From: Bacillota bacterium
GTDB lineage: Bacteria > Bacillota > Clostridia > Oscillospirales > Ruminococcaceae
DNA: 61,847 bases
Assembly: GCA_023396225.1 (NCBI GenBank)
Contig: JAEWWT010000002.1
Coordinates: 1-61,847 of the forward strand
Direction of reading: 5' to 3'
Under the pieces are notes generated by a model, which was not told where the DNA came from, ran no database searches, and worked only from the letters and a program-made list of their open reading frames with translations. Both the position numbers and the translations under genes were made by a program. Positions 15,683 through 26,222 of the stretch are shown one piece after another. The stretch's first letter is position 1; each line of letters starts with the position of its first letter.

Positions 15683-16907
15683 ACTGTTCTTGTCTATTCT
15701 GTAATCTTTCAGGATGAGATTGTTTTACCTTATCAATTATTTCAGTAAGCTTCTGTTTTGTACCTACTGATTGCTTTTTTATCGAATATTGCTGCTGTCT
15801 CAAAAGGTTTTCCATAGCTACAAGCTGCTTGCCATTGAATTTAGATCTGATGCTTTCCGATATATACACGCTTTCTCCATCAGTCTTTATTTCTTCAGGA
15901 GGGCTATTCCGTATCATTTCCCATATTGATGCTTCATCAAACAACGGAGCTTCAAAATCTTTTACTTCTGAAAACTTGTTATCATCTTGATGATATACAT
16001 AGAACATGCACTTACCGTTGTTATATACTTTTATAACATCTAATTCTTTAATACTGTTTGCAGTTACATACTTGTTTTGCACTACTCCAATAAGGTCATT
16101 AATTTCATATTGAGCATACGAAATATCTAGCTGTATGGTTTTATCGAACAGATTGCTCATTGACTTGTAGTCCAGGATATTAACGACTTCACCGCATACA
16201 TGCCGATACGCTCTGTAAGTACTTATAGAGAACATTAACTTAACTTGGCTTACAAACGATTCATAAACCTTTTGTATTTCTTTAGAAGCATAAATGCTGT
16301 TCTTTTCGCAATATGCAACAAAATCATTCCAGTAGGGCATACCTATTAATTCGCTAACGGCAAGTGCAGTCATATAATCTTCCGGAACAATACATATACG
16401 ATTTTCGTCTGAGCCAAAATAATCATTCAATGAATCTTCTGTACATATCGTGGCATTTCCATTATCAATTATGTAGAGTTCAACTTTTAGCTTTCTCAGA
16501 CTTCTGCACAGCGGTTCATCACACTGAACAAATCCGTTATTAATTGAAATATGACTTTTCCCATATATCATTAGCGCATCAGCAAAGGATATTTCATTGA
16601 TTGGATATGAGACATACAGAGTGTTCAAGCATAGATTGAATAGCTTTCTTCTTGTTTCCTTTGAAATATCAGCCGTATTAACTGAAGAACGGTATTCCTC
16701 CAAGAATTCAACTATACTGTCATTGAAATTTTCGTTTAAAAGCTCAAGTGCTTCGTCCTCATCAAGCAGCTTATCATATATCGTTACAAGAATTGAATCT
16801 ATATAATACGAACGTTCCTGCATTAATATCGTCTTTTTAAACTTATCTGATAGATCTTCAAAAGCAATGCAAATCTTTGCATATTTTTCTATTACCTCAC
16901 CGTACAT
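15681..16907 (-). CDS. hypothetical protein, 408 residues
   Basis: This acidic, mainly helical protein has no motif I can name. It begins MYGEVIEKYAKICIAFEDL and ends in a Gln/Arg-rich tail. It sits between topB and the TA module in the transfer operon, so a role in DNA processing or transfer is plausible but not shown. The ATG has AAGGAG eleven bases upstream. The stop codon overlaps the palindrome. Confidence 0.7.
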   Translation of the reverse strand: MYGEVIEKYAKICIAFEDLSDKFKKTILMQERSYYIDSILVTIYDKLLDEDEALELLNENFNDSIVEFLEEYRSSVNTADISKETRRKLFNLCLNTLYVSYPINEISFADALMIYGKSHISINNGFVQCDEPLCRSLRKLKVELYIIDNGNATICTEDSLNDYFGSDENRICIVPEDYMTALAVSELIGMPYWNDFVAYCEKNSIYASKEIQKVYESFVSQVKLMFSISTYRAYRHVCGEVVNILDYKSMSNLFDKTIQLDISYAQYEINDLIGVVQNKYVTANSIKELDVIKVYNNGKCMFYVYHQDDNKFSEVKDFEAPLFDEASIWEMIRNSPPEEIKTDGESVYISESIRSKFNGKQLVAMENLLRQQQYSIKKQSVGTKQKLTEIIDKVKQSHPERLQNRQEQ

Positions 16908-16922
16908 AGTACATATTGCTCC

Positions 16923-19286
16923 TTATTTACAAGCAGAAAGATATATTTTCCCATCACAATCTTTTAGCTCATAATTTTTACTGATTTTTTTACCGTCAAG
17001 CGTAACTATAGAAATAGCAGCCTTTCCTTTAGTAATAAGGTCTTTTGCAACACGCGCCGATATTTCAATATTTGCAGGATATTTGTATGTTTTCCATATT
17101 GTGAAACCGCAGCCATCCTTGCCAGACTCACAGTAGAAATTACTCTTACCATCATAAACATCCTTACCGCATCGAGGACACTTGCCGATACATACTTTTT
17201 CTTTTTTTATACGAGTGAAATTAACATAAGTTCCTGTGTCCTCCATAGTGAACTCAGCTGTATAAATTTCTCCGTCTTTTGTTTTTGTTTTTAAACTTAC
17301 TGATTTTCCATTAAGCAAAGTTTCAACATTCTTTGGAGTAATGTTCCCAATAAAAGAATTCTGATGCTTCCATATCGTAAAATTACAGCCATCCTTGCCG
17401 GATTCACAATAGTAATTGTCCTTGCCCTCATAAATGTTCTTACCGCACCGAGGACATTTGCCAAGAGAAACTTTTTCGGTAACATTGGTGTTTACCATTG
17501 GCTTTCTGTCAGAGCCTTTTTCACTTTCTACAGTAAGGGCAACAAACCGATTAATATCATCAAGCAATTGGTTTTCATTACATTGTCCTGAACTTATATT
17601 TTCAAGAATCTGTTCCCATTCTGCTGTACGTTCAACAGACTTTACGCTTTCAGGCAACGACCGTATAAACTCCAGACCAAAATCTGTTGCTATGAGCTGC
17701 TTACCACTTCTTGAAAGGTACTTATTATTGATAAGTTCTTCAATAATTCCTGCCCTTGTAGCAGGTGTACCTATGCCCTTGCCCTTAATACATTCTTTTA
17801 GTGAGTTATCATCAATAAGGTTATTTATATTTTCCATTACTGATAACAGCGTACTATCTGTGTAATGCTTTGGTGGTTGTTTTTCACTCGACTTAACCTC
17901 TGCCGAATGAACAGTAACGCTTTGATTTGCTGTGTATTCAGGAAAAACACATGTATCATCAATTTTCTTTTCAGCATATTCTTTCCAACCAAGCTCGATC
18001 GGTTGTTTAGCAGTTAAGTTAAACAAGTGATCTTCAGCCCAAAACACATACTTTGCTTCCTTATATTTATATTGCTTGTCCAATGCACACAAAAATCTGT
18101 TTATTACAAGCTTTAAAATATTAGTTTCCATTTCACTTAGAGTAGGGGAGAGAGAAGTCTGTTTTGTTGGGATAATACTGTGATGATCTGATATTTTGCT
18201 GTTATCAACAACACGTTTATCTATATTAAGCCCGTTGCTGAATAACTTTTCTGTACGAGTATGATATTCTTCTGTAAGGTTACCTATTATTTCAACAAGT
18301 TTTGCAACATCGTTTACCATATCATCAGAAATGTAACTGCTGTCAGTTCGAGGATATGTAATAAGCTTTTTTTCATACAATGTTTGTGCTGTATTAAGCG
18401 TTTCAACAGCAGTATAGCCATATAGATCATTTGCTTCTTGCTGTAGAGCGGTTAAGCTGAAAAGAAGAGGTCTGTTTTCTGATTTTTCAAATACTTCCGC
18501 AGAAGTGACATTTGCTTTAGTTCCATTACAGGTTTTTGCTACACTGTCTGCTAATTCCCCAGTGGGGAATTCTTCTTCTGATTCGGCACCGTTATCGAGA
18601 ATTACCTTGAAATATGGAGTCCTCTTAAAATTCTTTATCTCTGTATCACGCTTTGCAACGATATTAAGTACCGGAGTTTTTACTCTGCCGACTTTATGAG
18701 TACACTTATCCAGGCATGAATACAATCTTGATAAATTCATTCCGACAAGCCAATCAGCCTTTGCTCTTGCAAATCCTGCACAATACATATTGTCATATTC
18801 TGAATCAGGTTTTAACATATCAAACCCATGCAAAATACTTTCTTCCGTTAATGAACTGATCCATAACCGCTTAACAGGCTTTTTACAAGAGTTCGCACGG
18901 TAGATATATCTGAATATCAATTCGCCCTCACGACCTGCATCCGTTGCACAGATTATTTCCTGAACATCGTCTCGATTAATAAGCTCAGAAAGAAGATTTC
19001 GCTGCTTATTCAGCACATTGTTGTACGCATCTTCTTTTGACATTGATGGAAGCACTTTAAATTCATCAACCTTTATTGGCAATTCAGCAAGCTCCCATTT
19101 TGAATCGCTATATCCATAGTCAGACGGATTACCGATAGAATATAAATGTCCAAGAGCATTGCTTACATAATATGAATCATTTTTGTAACAAAACAGCCCT
19201 TCAGAATTCTGTACTCTTTGAATAGCACCCAGACATCTTGCTATTTCTGCTGCTACACTAGGTTTCTCTGCAATCACAAGTTTCAT
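16923..19286 (-). CDS. topB: DNA topoisomerase III (type IA)
   Basis: This 787-residue protein starts with the TOPRIM domain (MKLVIAEKPSVA, glutamate in the EKPS motif; DAGREGE near 115). The catalytic tyrosine is in ITYPRTDSSYI near residue 309. Two C-terminal zinc ribbons (GKCPRCGKNIYEG and GKCPRCGKDVYDG) bind single-stranded DNA. TopB homologues are standard in this ICE family and may resolve transferred DNA. The palindrome at 18553 adds EEFPTGELAD near residue 240, in a region expected to be a surface loop. It overlaps the next gene by four bases. Confidence 0.96.
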   Translation of the reverse strand: MKLVIAEKPSVAAEIARCLGAIQRVQNSEGLFCYKNDSYYVSNALGHLYSIGNPSDYGYSDSKWELAELPIKVDEFKVLPSMSKEDAYNNVLNKQRNLLSELINRDDVQEIICATDAGREGELIFRYIYRANSCKKPVKRLWISSLTEESILHGFDMLKPDSEYDNMYCAGFARAKADWLVGMNLSRLYSCLDKCTHKVGRVKTPVLNIVAKRDTEIKNFKRTPYFKVILDNGAESEEEFPTGELADSVAKTCNGTKANVTSAEVFEKSENRPLLFSLTALQQEANDLYGYTAVETLNTAQTLYEKKLITYPRTDSSYISDDMVNDVAKLVEIIGNLTEEYHTRTEKLFSNGLNIDKRVVDNSKISDHHSIIPTKQTSLSPTLSEMETNILKLVINRFLCALDKQYKYKEAKYVFWAEDHLFNLTAKQPIELGWKEYAEKKIDDTCVFPEYTANQSVTVHSAEVKSSEKQPPKHYTDSTLLSVMENINNLIDDNSLKECIKGKGIGTPATRAGIIEELINNKYLSRSGKQLIATDFGLEFIRSLPESVKSVERTAEWEQILENISSGQCNENQLLDDINRFVALTVESEKGSDRKPMVNTNVTEKVSLGKCPRCGKNIYEGKDNYYCESGKDGCNFTIWKHQNSFIGNITPKNVETLLNGKSVSLKTKTKDGEIYTAEFTMEDTGTYVNFTRIKKEKVCIGKCPRCGKDVYDGKSNFYCESGKDGCGFTIWKTYKYPANIEISARVAKDLITKGKAAISIVTLDGKKISKNYELKDCDGKIYLSACK
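18553..18571. repeat. 19-bp palindrome inside topB (EFPTGEL)
   Basis: Perfect copy read in frame as EEFPTGELAD. Topoisomerase III proteins normally lack this hexapeptide, so it marks an insertion. Confidence 0.88.
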
Positions 19287-19618
19287 TTTAAACTCTCCTT
19301 TTGTTCTGGTGTTTTTGCAGTTTTATACTTACAATATCCAAGCCCTGAAAGTAAAAGTATCAAAACTACAAGATTGCCCCAACCAATGCTAAATTTAAAC
19401 TCTGCTTTGCTTTCTGAGGATGTGGTCAATGTAGTAATAACATTTTCTGCTTCATCAGAGCTTTCTTGAGTTACTGACTTTGGAGGTTGCAGCTGATATG
19501 TATATTTCTTTTCTGCAAAAAATAATGTATATACATTAATACCTACAGCAACAATAAAAATAAGGGCATATCTTAAATATTTTTTATCTTTAATTGCTTG
19601 AATAAGATTTTTTATCAT
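19283..19618 (-). CDS. small membrane protein with two transmembrane segments
   Basis: From the ATG at 19618 the protein is 111 residues. Two hydrophobic segments (YALIFIVAVGINVYTLFF and LVVLILLLSGLGYC) flank a Ser/Thr/Glu-rich loop. It overlaps topB by four bases. An ATG twelve bases upstream is possible, but the ribosome site AAAGG is too close to it. Function unknown; probably part of the transfer apparatus. Confidence 0.65.
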   Translation of the reverse strand: MIKNLIQAIKDKKYLRYALIFIVAVGINVYTLFFAEKKYTYQLQPPKSVTQESSDEAENVITTLTTSSESKAEFKFSIGWGNLVVLILLLSGLGYCKYKTAKTPEQKESLK

Positions 19619-19741
19619 TTTAATAACCATACCTTTCTGAGTTTTGTGTGTCTGCAAATTGAATAAATTCAATTAAGCAAATTGAGGTGAAAACATTGCT
19701 GTGGCAAAAGAAACAAAACTTGTAATTGAAAGATTTATCTT

Positions 19742-21688
19742 TCAGTTTTGAATCTCCTTTAAAATGTCTTTGTAGTATTTCTTACCCTTATCATCGAGAG
19801 CAATTTCTTTCCAAACCATATCCAATTCAAAATTGAATGTCAGTTTTAAGATTATCTTATAATGTCCAGGGCAATACTTTTCTTCCTTAGTAGTAGTTCC
19901 TGTTTTGTTACCTTTTGAATCATATACATCCACTGTAACCGTCTTGGTTCTGCAACCATCACAAACCCAACTTTTTTCTGTCTGAGTAAGCTCCCAAAAC
20001 TTAAAGCGGCTATAAAACTCCTTGACGGATTTATCATCCATATAAATAATATCCTTGCCGTTGTTAGCTTCCATCTGACGGTCGTTATACGCTGCCAACG
20101 TAGCAAGCATTTCATCATATAGCTTGCCTTTTGGCACTTCAGTTCCCTCAGTGTCGTCAGCCCACTCATATCCCTCAAATATCGGACCTATTTCACCACC
20201 ATTGCCCTCTATTTCTGTCGGATCTACATAGTAATCTTGATTTGGTTCTGTAGGAGGTGTTCCAATTCCAGTAGCCTGATAAATAAAGTTATCAACCATG
20301 TATTGTGTATATTCTTTTACATACTGTTGATATCTATCTCCATCTATGACTTCATCGCCAACGCCACCGCTGCCTGTTCCCATCATTTTTTTTATATCAT
20401 TATTAGTAGTATCAATCAATTCATCTATGCACTTGTGGTATTCTTCAATAATGACCTTGTCGTCATTAACAGTTTCAATATTTCCATCTTTATTACGATA
20501 ATTAAAAGGATACATTAAGGCAATTACCATTACAAAAACTACAACAAGCAATATAACCAAGAGGACAATACCACCACCTAGTAAAAATATCGTTCCTCCA
20601 GAAGCAGTATTTGCTGAAGCTGCAATTGCCTTTGCTGCTGCCGCTTTTGCAGCCTTTGAAGCGGCTGCTTTTGCTGCTACCGCCCTTGCCTGAGCTATAG
20701 CATATTCTTTTACAGCTTTATCCCTTGCAGCACTTTTTGCTACACTCTGAGCCTTTGAGATCTGATATGTCTTTTTACTTCTTCCGGCAAAGCTAATTTG
20801 CTTATTTTTTTTCAAGCTTGAAAGCATATTGCCCTTATCGTCACTAAAAAATTTGCTTTTTACTTTTTTTCTGAGATTTCTGTATGCCATGTCTTTCGCT
20901 ATTTTTAAAGGTTCTTTAGCTACGTTTTCTACTGTTTCGGAAAGATTATCGTCTTTATCGTATGATTTTCTCATTCTTTCAGCACTTTTTAAAGTAAACG
21001 CTGTATATTCTAGGGCTTGTTTGCCAAAATGGTCATAGACCTTGTTATTCTCTTTTTTGTATTCAAAAAGGTTTCTGTTATCGTTATTTCTTTTATCAAG
21101 GTTAATTTGCTTAAACCTGTTCTTATAAGCAAAAACAGCTTTTTTCTTGGATATAAGCTTTTCTGCTGCATCTGAGTTAAATTTGCTTTTTGCGGAATCA
21201 GTTAAATGCCTGTATTTGTGCTGATTACAAAAAGAACTATTCTTTGCTATACTCATTTTTCTAAGCGTTCCAGTATCAACTAGCTCATCAGTCTTTTTTA
21301 TAGCAAACTGTTCCTTACTGGTTTGTTGAGAATAGATTCTATTATCCTGTCGAGTAAATTCTTCAACAAAATCTTTCTGACTTATTCCCAACATTTTTTT
21401 CAGTTCATACGGCTGGTCTTTGTCAGTAGGGGATTCATTCTTTTGAATGGAAAACATTCTTACTGATTTTTGTTCTTGAACGGGATTTTCTATCTTAATT
21501 GATTTACGCTCCTCTGAGGAACATAACGGAGAACCGCTATGTTCCAACGGAGCATTTTTCCTATCAAGAGAGCTGATTTTGCTATTGTCACCTAAAGAAC
21601 GTGTTGCAACTGTGTATTTTCTTGCCGTGCTTTTTGCTAAACTAAGGCTATTATTTTTTGCTTGACTGGTTTTCTCTTTGACAAACAT
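19742..21688 (-). CDS. CD1108-type conjugation membrane protein
   Basis: This 648-residue protein has a long basic, Lys/Ser-rich N-terminal half, then an Ala/Lys-rich helix (near 310-355), one strong membrane segment (FLLGGGIVLLVILLVVVFVMVIALMY, near 365-390) and an extracellular C-terminal part with CDGC and CPGH near the end. The layout and position after virB4 match the CD1108-family proteins of Tn1549-like elements. Some relatives continue into a wall hydrolase; I see none here. Probably spans the envelope as part of the type IV channel. Confidence 0.78.
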   Translation of the reverse strand: MFVKEKTSQAKNNSLSLAKSTARKYTVATRSLGDNSKISSLDRKNAPLEHSGSPLCSSEERKSIKIENPVQEQKSVRMFSIQKNESPTDKDQPYELKKMLGISQKDFVEEFTRQDNRIYSQQTSKEQFAIKKTDELVDTGTLRKMSIAKNSSFCNQHKYRHLTDSAKSKFNSDAAEKLISKKKAVFAYKNRFKQINLDKRNNDNRNLFEYKKENNKVYDHFGKQALEYTAFTLKSAERMRKSYDKDDNLSETVENVAKEPLKIAKDMAYRNLRKKVKSKFFSDDKGNMLSSLKKNKQISFAGRSKKTYQISKAQSVAKSAARDKAVKEYAIAQARAVAAKAAASKAAKAAAAKAIAASANTASGGTIFLLGGGIVLLVILLVVVFVMVIALMYPFNYRNKDGNIETVNDDKVIIEEYHKCIDELIDTTNNDIKKMMGTGSGGVGDEVIDGDRYQQYVKEYTQYMVDNFIYQATGIGTPPTEPNQDYYVDPTEIEGNGGEIGPIFEGYEWADDTEGTEVPKGKLYDEMLATLAAYNDRQMEANNGKDIIYMDDKSVKEFYSRFKFWELTQTEKSWVCDGCRTKTVTVDVYDSKGNKTGTTTKEEKYCPGHYKIILKLTFNFELDMVWKEIALDDKGKKYYKDILKEIQN

Positions 21689-21707
21689 TTTCTTCCCACC
21701 TTATGCC

Positions 21708-24317
21708 TTACGTTACCGAATTCCCCACTGGGGAATTTGATGCTGCCAACTTACTATTTGCTGTTTCTGAGAAAGATGTGTTAATACGCTTATACAACTC
21801 CGTATCTTTAGGGAATTCATCGTAAAAAGGAATTTTGTCCTTACCGCCAAGAATCATTAAACCTTGTCCTGCCTTAACGTTTCTTACATAATCAACTTCC
21901 GACTCTGTAAATTTAAGCGTATCACGCAGTTTTATAATATCAGCAGGAGCTTGCTTAAGAAGCACTAAGAACTCTGAGTTTGAAAGCATTGTACGACATT
22001 TATCATCCTTGAGGAGATCTTCAACATTCTGTGTTATACCAGTTACTACACCACCATACTTTCTTGCACGCTTATACAAAGCTCTTAAAAAGTCAAGACA
22101 GTATTCATCGGCAAACAGCAAGTATACTTCGTCTATGTATATCCAGGTACTTTTGCCTAAATCTCTGTTTCTTGAAAGTCTGTTCCAAATATAGTCAAGA
22201 ACAAGCAGCATAGATTGAGTTTTAAGTGTACCCTGAAGATCCTTTATATCGTAAGAAATTATTCTGTTGTTGACATCAACGTTAGTCTGATTGTTAAAAT
22301 ACTTTGCAGATCCATCTACATACATTTCAATGGTTAGAAGCAGCTTATTTTGAATACTTTCATCAACATTTGTTTCAGATTTCATAACATCACGGAAATC
22401 TCCAAGAGTAGGCATGTCCTTTATATCAAACGTTTGCAAATATCCCGACTGATCATATGTCTTATGCACACAACGGTCTATAAATGAAACTTCCTGTGCA
22501 TTAAGCGGTGTTTTATCCATACAGGATATGAATGAAGTAATCAGCTGACATTTATCTGCTATTACATCAACTTCAGGATCTTCAAGTAAAGCCTTATCAA
22601 AATCAAAAGGATTAATGAAATTAGAAGAACCAAGAGAAATCTTTACTGTAGTTCCGCCAAACATTTCTACAAGAGGACGATACTCTCTCTCTGGATCTAT
22701 AATCATAATATCTGCATTAGGATTACGCATAAACACGCCCATCATTTCTTCCTTACCCTTAAAACTCTTACCAGAACCAGGACAACCAAGAATGAAGCCT
22801 GACGGATTTATTAACGAGCGCATTCTATCAAAGGTTATCATGTTATTTGATAAAACATTCAAGCCGTAATAAGTACTATCTTTCTGTTGAATTTCCTTTA
22901 CGTTGAAAGGCTGAAAAATAGCAACAGATTCTGTCGGAAGATTTCTGCGCCATTCAAACCTACGGTGGCTTCCACAAGGTAAGCAATCCACCATACCATC
23001 TTCTTGCTGATATTTCATTTCGCCAAACATACAGCCGTTTCTTTTTAGTGACGATTTAACAATATCAAGATTTGCTGAAAGCTCTGCATGAGTTTTCGCT
23101 GTAATCATAATAATTGTATTTACCAAATACAATTTCTGATCATCTACCGTAATCTTATCGTACAGAGACTTATATCCATCAAGCTGATTCTTTATTCTTA
23201 CTGGTGTCTGAGAAGAGAAATTACCATGCTGTGCAGCTTTCTGCTCTCTTTGCGCCATATTTGTATCAACAGCAGTAATCTGGTGCTGAACAAGCTTTCT
23301 TGCCTTTGCAGGATCATGCGTGATAATGTTTGTTGTAGCGATAACATCAAGATTTGTTGCAAACAGATCCGTTAAAATGTCATCTGAAGCTCTTGCAGGG
23401 TAGTCCTTTATAAATATGCACTTTGCATACTTATCGTTGAACATAAAGTAGTCTGACTTGAACTCAAAATAATCAGGGGAACAAAAAACCTTGTCAAGCT
23501 GCTTTGTATAATCGTGCTCTGTAAGTTCAGGGATATCTACGTCAATACCAATAAAGAAGTCCTTGAGGAATTCGACACGCTGCTGAGAAGTCATTACCCT
23601 TAAATGAGTGTGTCCAATTCGATCAAAGCTTACCTTAAGCTCATGATCAAGTGTTTTAAACTTTTGAACAGCATAATCTTCATCAGATGTTCTGATCGTC
23701 ATAGTTAGAACCATGCGCTTGTGTACAACATTCTGTCCCTTTTTAATGTTTTCTTTCAAAACACGTTCATTATATTCATTACGCAATTCATTGCAACCAT
23801 CATCAACAGGCTTAATGAGAGTATCAGCTTCAAAATCGTCCATATTTACTCTGCTGTTACACATACAGATCTGGCAATCTAATGTATCATCAAGAGTGCT
23901 TAAAAAGTTGCTGTAGTTCTGTAGGTTTTCAAACTGCTGATCAACATCTCCTAGGTTGTAGTTTATATCCTGAAAGCTATATGCCTTTGAATAAGTATTA
24001 TCTTCAATTAACCATATATTATCTTGAAGTACTTTCTTATACGGCATAGTCTGAGCAACCGTTCTGTTTACATGATCCGCTAACTTGAAGTTCTTATATT
24101 TTTTCTTGCTCTTCTTTTCTTTACCGGATGAGTTTTTCGCTTTTTCTTCTGCCACTCGATCCGCATCATAGTCTTTTGCATATTTATATTTCTTTTCCTT
24201 ACCGGCAGCTTTTTTTCTTTTTTTGCTTTTTATAGTCATTGCAATAAAGGCTATAACCCCTATGAGGACAAGCGCCAACATTGTAGGATCAACTTTTATT
24301 CCGCAAATTTCTATCAT
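21708..24317 (-). CDS. virB4: VirB4-like conjugation ATPase
   Basis: This 869-residue protein has an N-terminal membrane segment and basic stretch (1-50), then the VirB4/TraE fold. Walker A is GCPGSGKSF near residue 509 and Walker B is IYIDE near 727. It powers assembly of the type IV secretion channel. It overlaps prgI by four bases. The palindrome at 21719 supplies the near-terminal residues NSPVGN, leaving SVT before the stop, so the native C terminus appears extended or replaced. Confidence 0.95.
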   Translation of the reverse strand: MIEICGIKVDPTMLALVLIGVIAFIAMTIKSKKRKKAAGKEKKYKYAKDYDADRVAEEKAKNSSGKEKKSKKKYKNFKLADHVNRTVAQTMPYKKVLQDNIWLIEDNTYSKAYSFQDINYNLGDVDQQFENLQNYSNFLSTLDDTLDCQICMCNSRVNMDDFEADTLIKPVDDGCNELRNEYNERVLKENIKKGQNVVHKRMVLTMTIRTSDEDYAVQKFKTLDHELKVSFDRIGHTHLRVMTSQQRVEFLKDFFIGIDVDIPELTEHDYTKQLDKVFCSPDYFEFKSDYFMFNDKYAKCIFIKDYPARASDDILTDLFATNLDVIATTNIITHDPAKARKLVQHQITAVDTNMAQREQKAAQHGNFSSQTPVRIKNQLDGYKSLYDKITVDDQKLYLVNTIIMITAKTHAELSANLDIVKSSLKRNGCMFGEMKYQQEDGMVDCLPCGSHRRFEWRRNLPTESVAIFQPFNVKEIQQKDSTYYGLNVLSNNMITFDRMRSLINPSGFILGCPGSGKSFKGKEEMMGVFMRNPNADIMIIDPEREYRPLVEMFGGTTVKISLGSSNFINPFDFDKALLEDPEVDVIADKCQLITSFISCMDKTPLNAQEVSFIDRCVHKTYDQSGYLQTFDIKDMPTLGDFRDVMKSETNVDESIQNKLLLTIEMYVDGSAKYFNNQTNVDVNNRIISYDIKDLQGTLKTQSMLLVLDYIWNRLSRNRDLGKSTWIYIDEVYLLFADEYCLDFLRALYKRARKYGGVVTGITQNVEDLLKDDKCRTMLSNSEFLVLLKQAPADIIKLRDTLKFTESEVDYVRNVKAGQGLMILGGKDKIPFYDEFPKDTELYKRINTSFSETANSKLAASNSPVGNSVT
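21719..21737. repeat. 19-bp palindrome in the last codons of virB4
   Basis: Perfect copy with C at the centre, giving AASNSPVGNSVT and then the stop. Confidence 0.9.
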
Positions 24318-24772
24318 CTTGTTTTCACACCCTTTGTTCTCTTTCTGGATTGCTTTCTTTCCATTTTTCTATTTAATTTTGCCTGCTTCTTCATTATTTT
24401 TGAATCCTCAACATCAACCTGAAATTGAAAATCTTTTATTTCCTTTCCGAGCTTAACAATTTGGTTTTCTTCTATATACTTGAACTTCCTTTTTTGGCTG
24501 CATATAAAATAGAAACCGAATTTTTTTATAAACCTCTCAAACGGCATATCGTTATATCTGAAAAAACCTATTGCCGCAAAAGGTATAGCTTCAATTACTA
24601 CTGCCCATTCAACAACATCTTTAGACAGAACTTTGCTTCCATATATTCCAGTAGGAACTGCCAGAAGCAATGCGCCTGCTGCACAGATGAGCTGCCGTAC
24701 GGTTAGACCAAAAAAGAATTTCTCCTTAAATTCTGTTATTTCAGGTGGTACTTCTGCTCTTAACTTTCCCAC
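24314..24772 (-). CDS. prgI: PrgI/VirB3-like membrane protein
   Basis: This 152-residue protein begins MGKLRAEVPPEITEFKEKFFFGLTVRQLI, the typical PrgI opening, with two adjacent membrane segments (about 30-75) and a basic C-terminal tail. PrgI proteins act with VirB4 at the inner face of the channel. It sits directly between the virB6-like and virB4 genes, the expected order. Confidence 0.92.
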   Translation of the reverse strand: MGKLRAEVPPEITEFKEKFFFGLTVRQLICAAGALLLAVPTGIYGSKVLSKDVVEWAVVIEAIPFAAIGFFRYNDMPFERFIKKFGFYFICSQKRKFKYIEENQIVKLGKEIKDFQFQVDVEDSKIMKKQAKLNRKMERKQSRKRTKGVKTR

Positions 24773-24776
24773 ACAA

Positions 24777-25592
24777 TCACGCTCCTAACATTCGCTTTGT
24801 AATATCACTAGACGATTTTATCGCCTTACTTAGTGCTATCAAAGATACAAGCGGTATTAATAATTGTATAACAGGTCCAAACATTCCCATATCATCACCT
24901 GACGCAGGCTTAAAATTCATAGCTTCAAGTTTTGGAAATATAAACAAAAAAGCTCTCAGCGCTGCATTAATAACTGTTATTTGTAAGCATACAGCTGCAA
25001 ATGATTTAATGAACGCAATACCAGTTGATCGGGAAATGTCATTACATAAAGTGGACAACGCAATTGGGGCTATTGCCTGATGTAGAGCGATTTCCACAAA
25101 TATTCCCACAATAGAAACCGCAATAGAAACCAACACAATAAAGAACACCCCGTACATAATATTCAGGAATATATTTGCTACGAAATATCCTATACCAAAC
25201 ATACCTCCATCAATTGTGGTTGCAGTAGTGTCTTTGATCAGACTGAATAAATGTGAAAAAGTCTCACTAAACCCCTTACTTGTTGTTAATCCCATTAGTC
25301 CACGTATACCATTTACAATCCCAGAAGAGTTTTCAATTATTATTTTAGCAACCACAAATTTTAGTGCTATTTTTATTGCTTCTTCTATTCGGTCAACACG
25401 GAACTGAGCCATCTGAGAAAAAATTTCCATTGCAAAGAACAAAGCTGCTAAAGTTACACCAATAGAAGTTATGGCAGCATCAGCAGGGATGTCAATATTC
25501 ATACCTAGTAATGAATCTAATGCCGTTGAAAATGCTGTAAACATTTTTTCAATCCATCCAAGGATCATTGCGATCTTTAACTCCTCAAACAA
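24777..25592 (-). CDS. VirB6/TrbL-like polytopic channel protein
   Basis: This 271-residue protein has about six hydrophobic segments and an amphipathic N-terminal helix. It matches the VirB6/TrbL class of channel proteins by position (between pilin-like protein and PrgI) and pattern. The best start is a TTG at 25592 with AGGTGGAG five bases upstream; an ATG at codon 9 is the alternative. Confidence 0.88.
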   Translation of the reverse strand: MFEELKIAMILGWIEKMFTAFSTALDSLLGMNIDIPADAAITSIGVTLAALFFAMEIFSQMAQFRVDRIEEAIKIALKFVVAKIIIENSSGIVNGIRGLMGLTTSKGFSETFSHLFSLIKDTTATTIDGGMFGIGYFVANIFLNIMYGVFFIVLVSIAVSIVGIFVEIALHQAIAPIALSTLCNDISRSTGIAFIKSFAAVCLQITVINAALRAFLFIFPKLEAMNFKPASGDDMGMFGPVIQLLIPLVSLIALSKAIKSSSDITKRMLGA

Positions 25593-25656
25593 TTATCTCC
25601 ACCTCATTTCAAATATGGCACTGTTTGTTATCAGTGCCATATTGTTTATTTTTAAA

Positions 25657-26061
25657 TTAGAAATCAACCATTTTACCAATTGCAGCTACAATTGCTCCAC
25701 CGATCATGCACTGCATTCCACGTGTTTTACCATCAGCGTTATCATCTTTAAAACCAATACCTAACTGGATACCGCCTACAACAATAATCATAGCACCAAG
25801 TCTTGGAATCCATGTTTTAAGTAAAGTAGTTATTGCACTGATATATCCCTCTGGGTCTGTTCCGCCACCACCGCCAGCTGCACAAGCTGTAACTGCAACA
25901 GCAGATAGAGCAAAAGGTATTGTACATAAACATAATGTCAGCCTTCTTATAACTGCTCTCTTGCTTGTCAAGCCCAAAGTAACCTTGACAAGTCCTTTTG
26001 CAGCTATATCTGTTGACTTATCGACGATAGAATCCTTTACATTTGTAATTTTGTCTTTCAT
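25657..26061 (-). CDS. VirB2/Maff2-like small membrane protein
   Basis: This 134-residue protein has two hydrophobic segments (TLCLCTIPFALSAVAVTACAA with a possible cleavage site after ACA, and LGAMIIVVGGIQLGIGF) and a glycine-rich link. Position before virB6 fits a VirB2-like pilin or its Clostridia counterpart. AAGGAG lies eight bases before the ATG. Upstream is a strong terminator, so it may have its own promoter. Confidence 0.78.
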   Translation of the reverse strand: MKDKITNVKDSIVDKSTDIAAKGLVKVTLGLTSKRAVIRRLTLCLCTIPFALSAVAVTACAAGGGGGTDPEGYISAITTLLKTWIPRLGAMIIVVGGIQLGIGFKDDNADGKTRGMQCMIGGAIVAAIGKMVDF

Positions 26062-26125
26062 TTTTATAACTCCTTAAAAATTTAATATTCATATATGATT
26101 ATCAACTGTCACATAAAATAAAAAA

Positions 26126-26163
26126 AGTGCTATAAAGCGTAAATAAATACGCTTTATAGCACT
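26126..26163 (-). terminator. Rho-independent terminator
   Basis: A perfect 16-bp stem (26126-26141 with 26148-26163) and 6-base loop are followed on the minus strand by seven T. It separates the small-peptide genes from the pilin-like gene. Confidence 0.88.
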
Positions 26164-26222
26164 CCTCTGCTGTTACACACCACTCTTTTGGTATGCCAAT
26201 ATTTAATTGTTAATTGTTATGA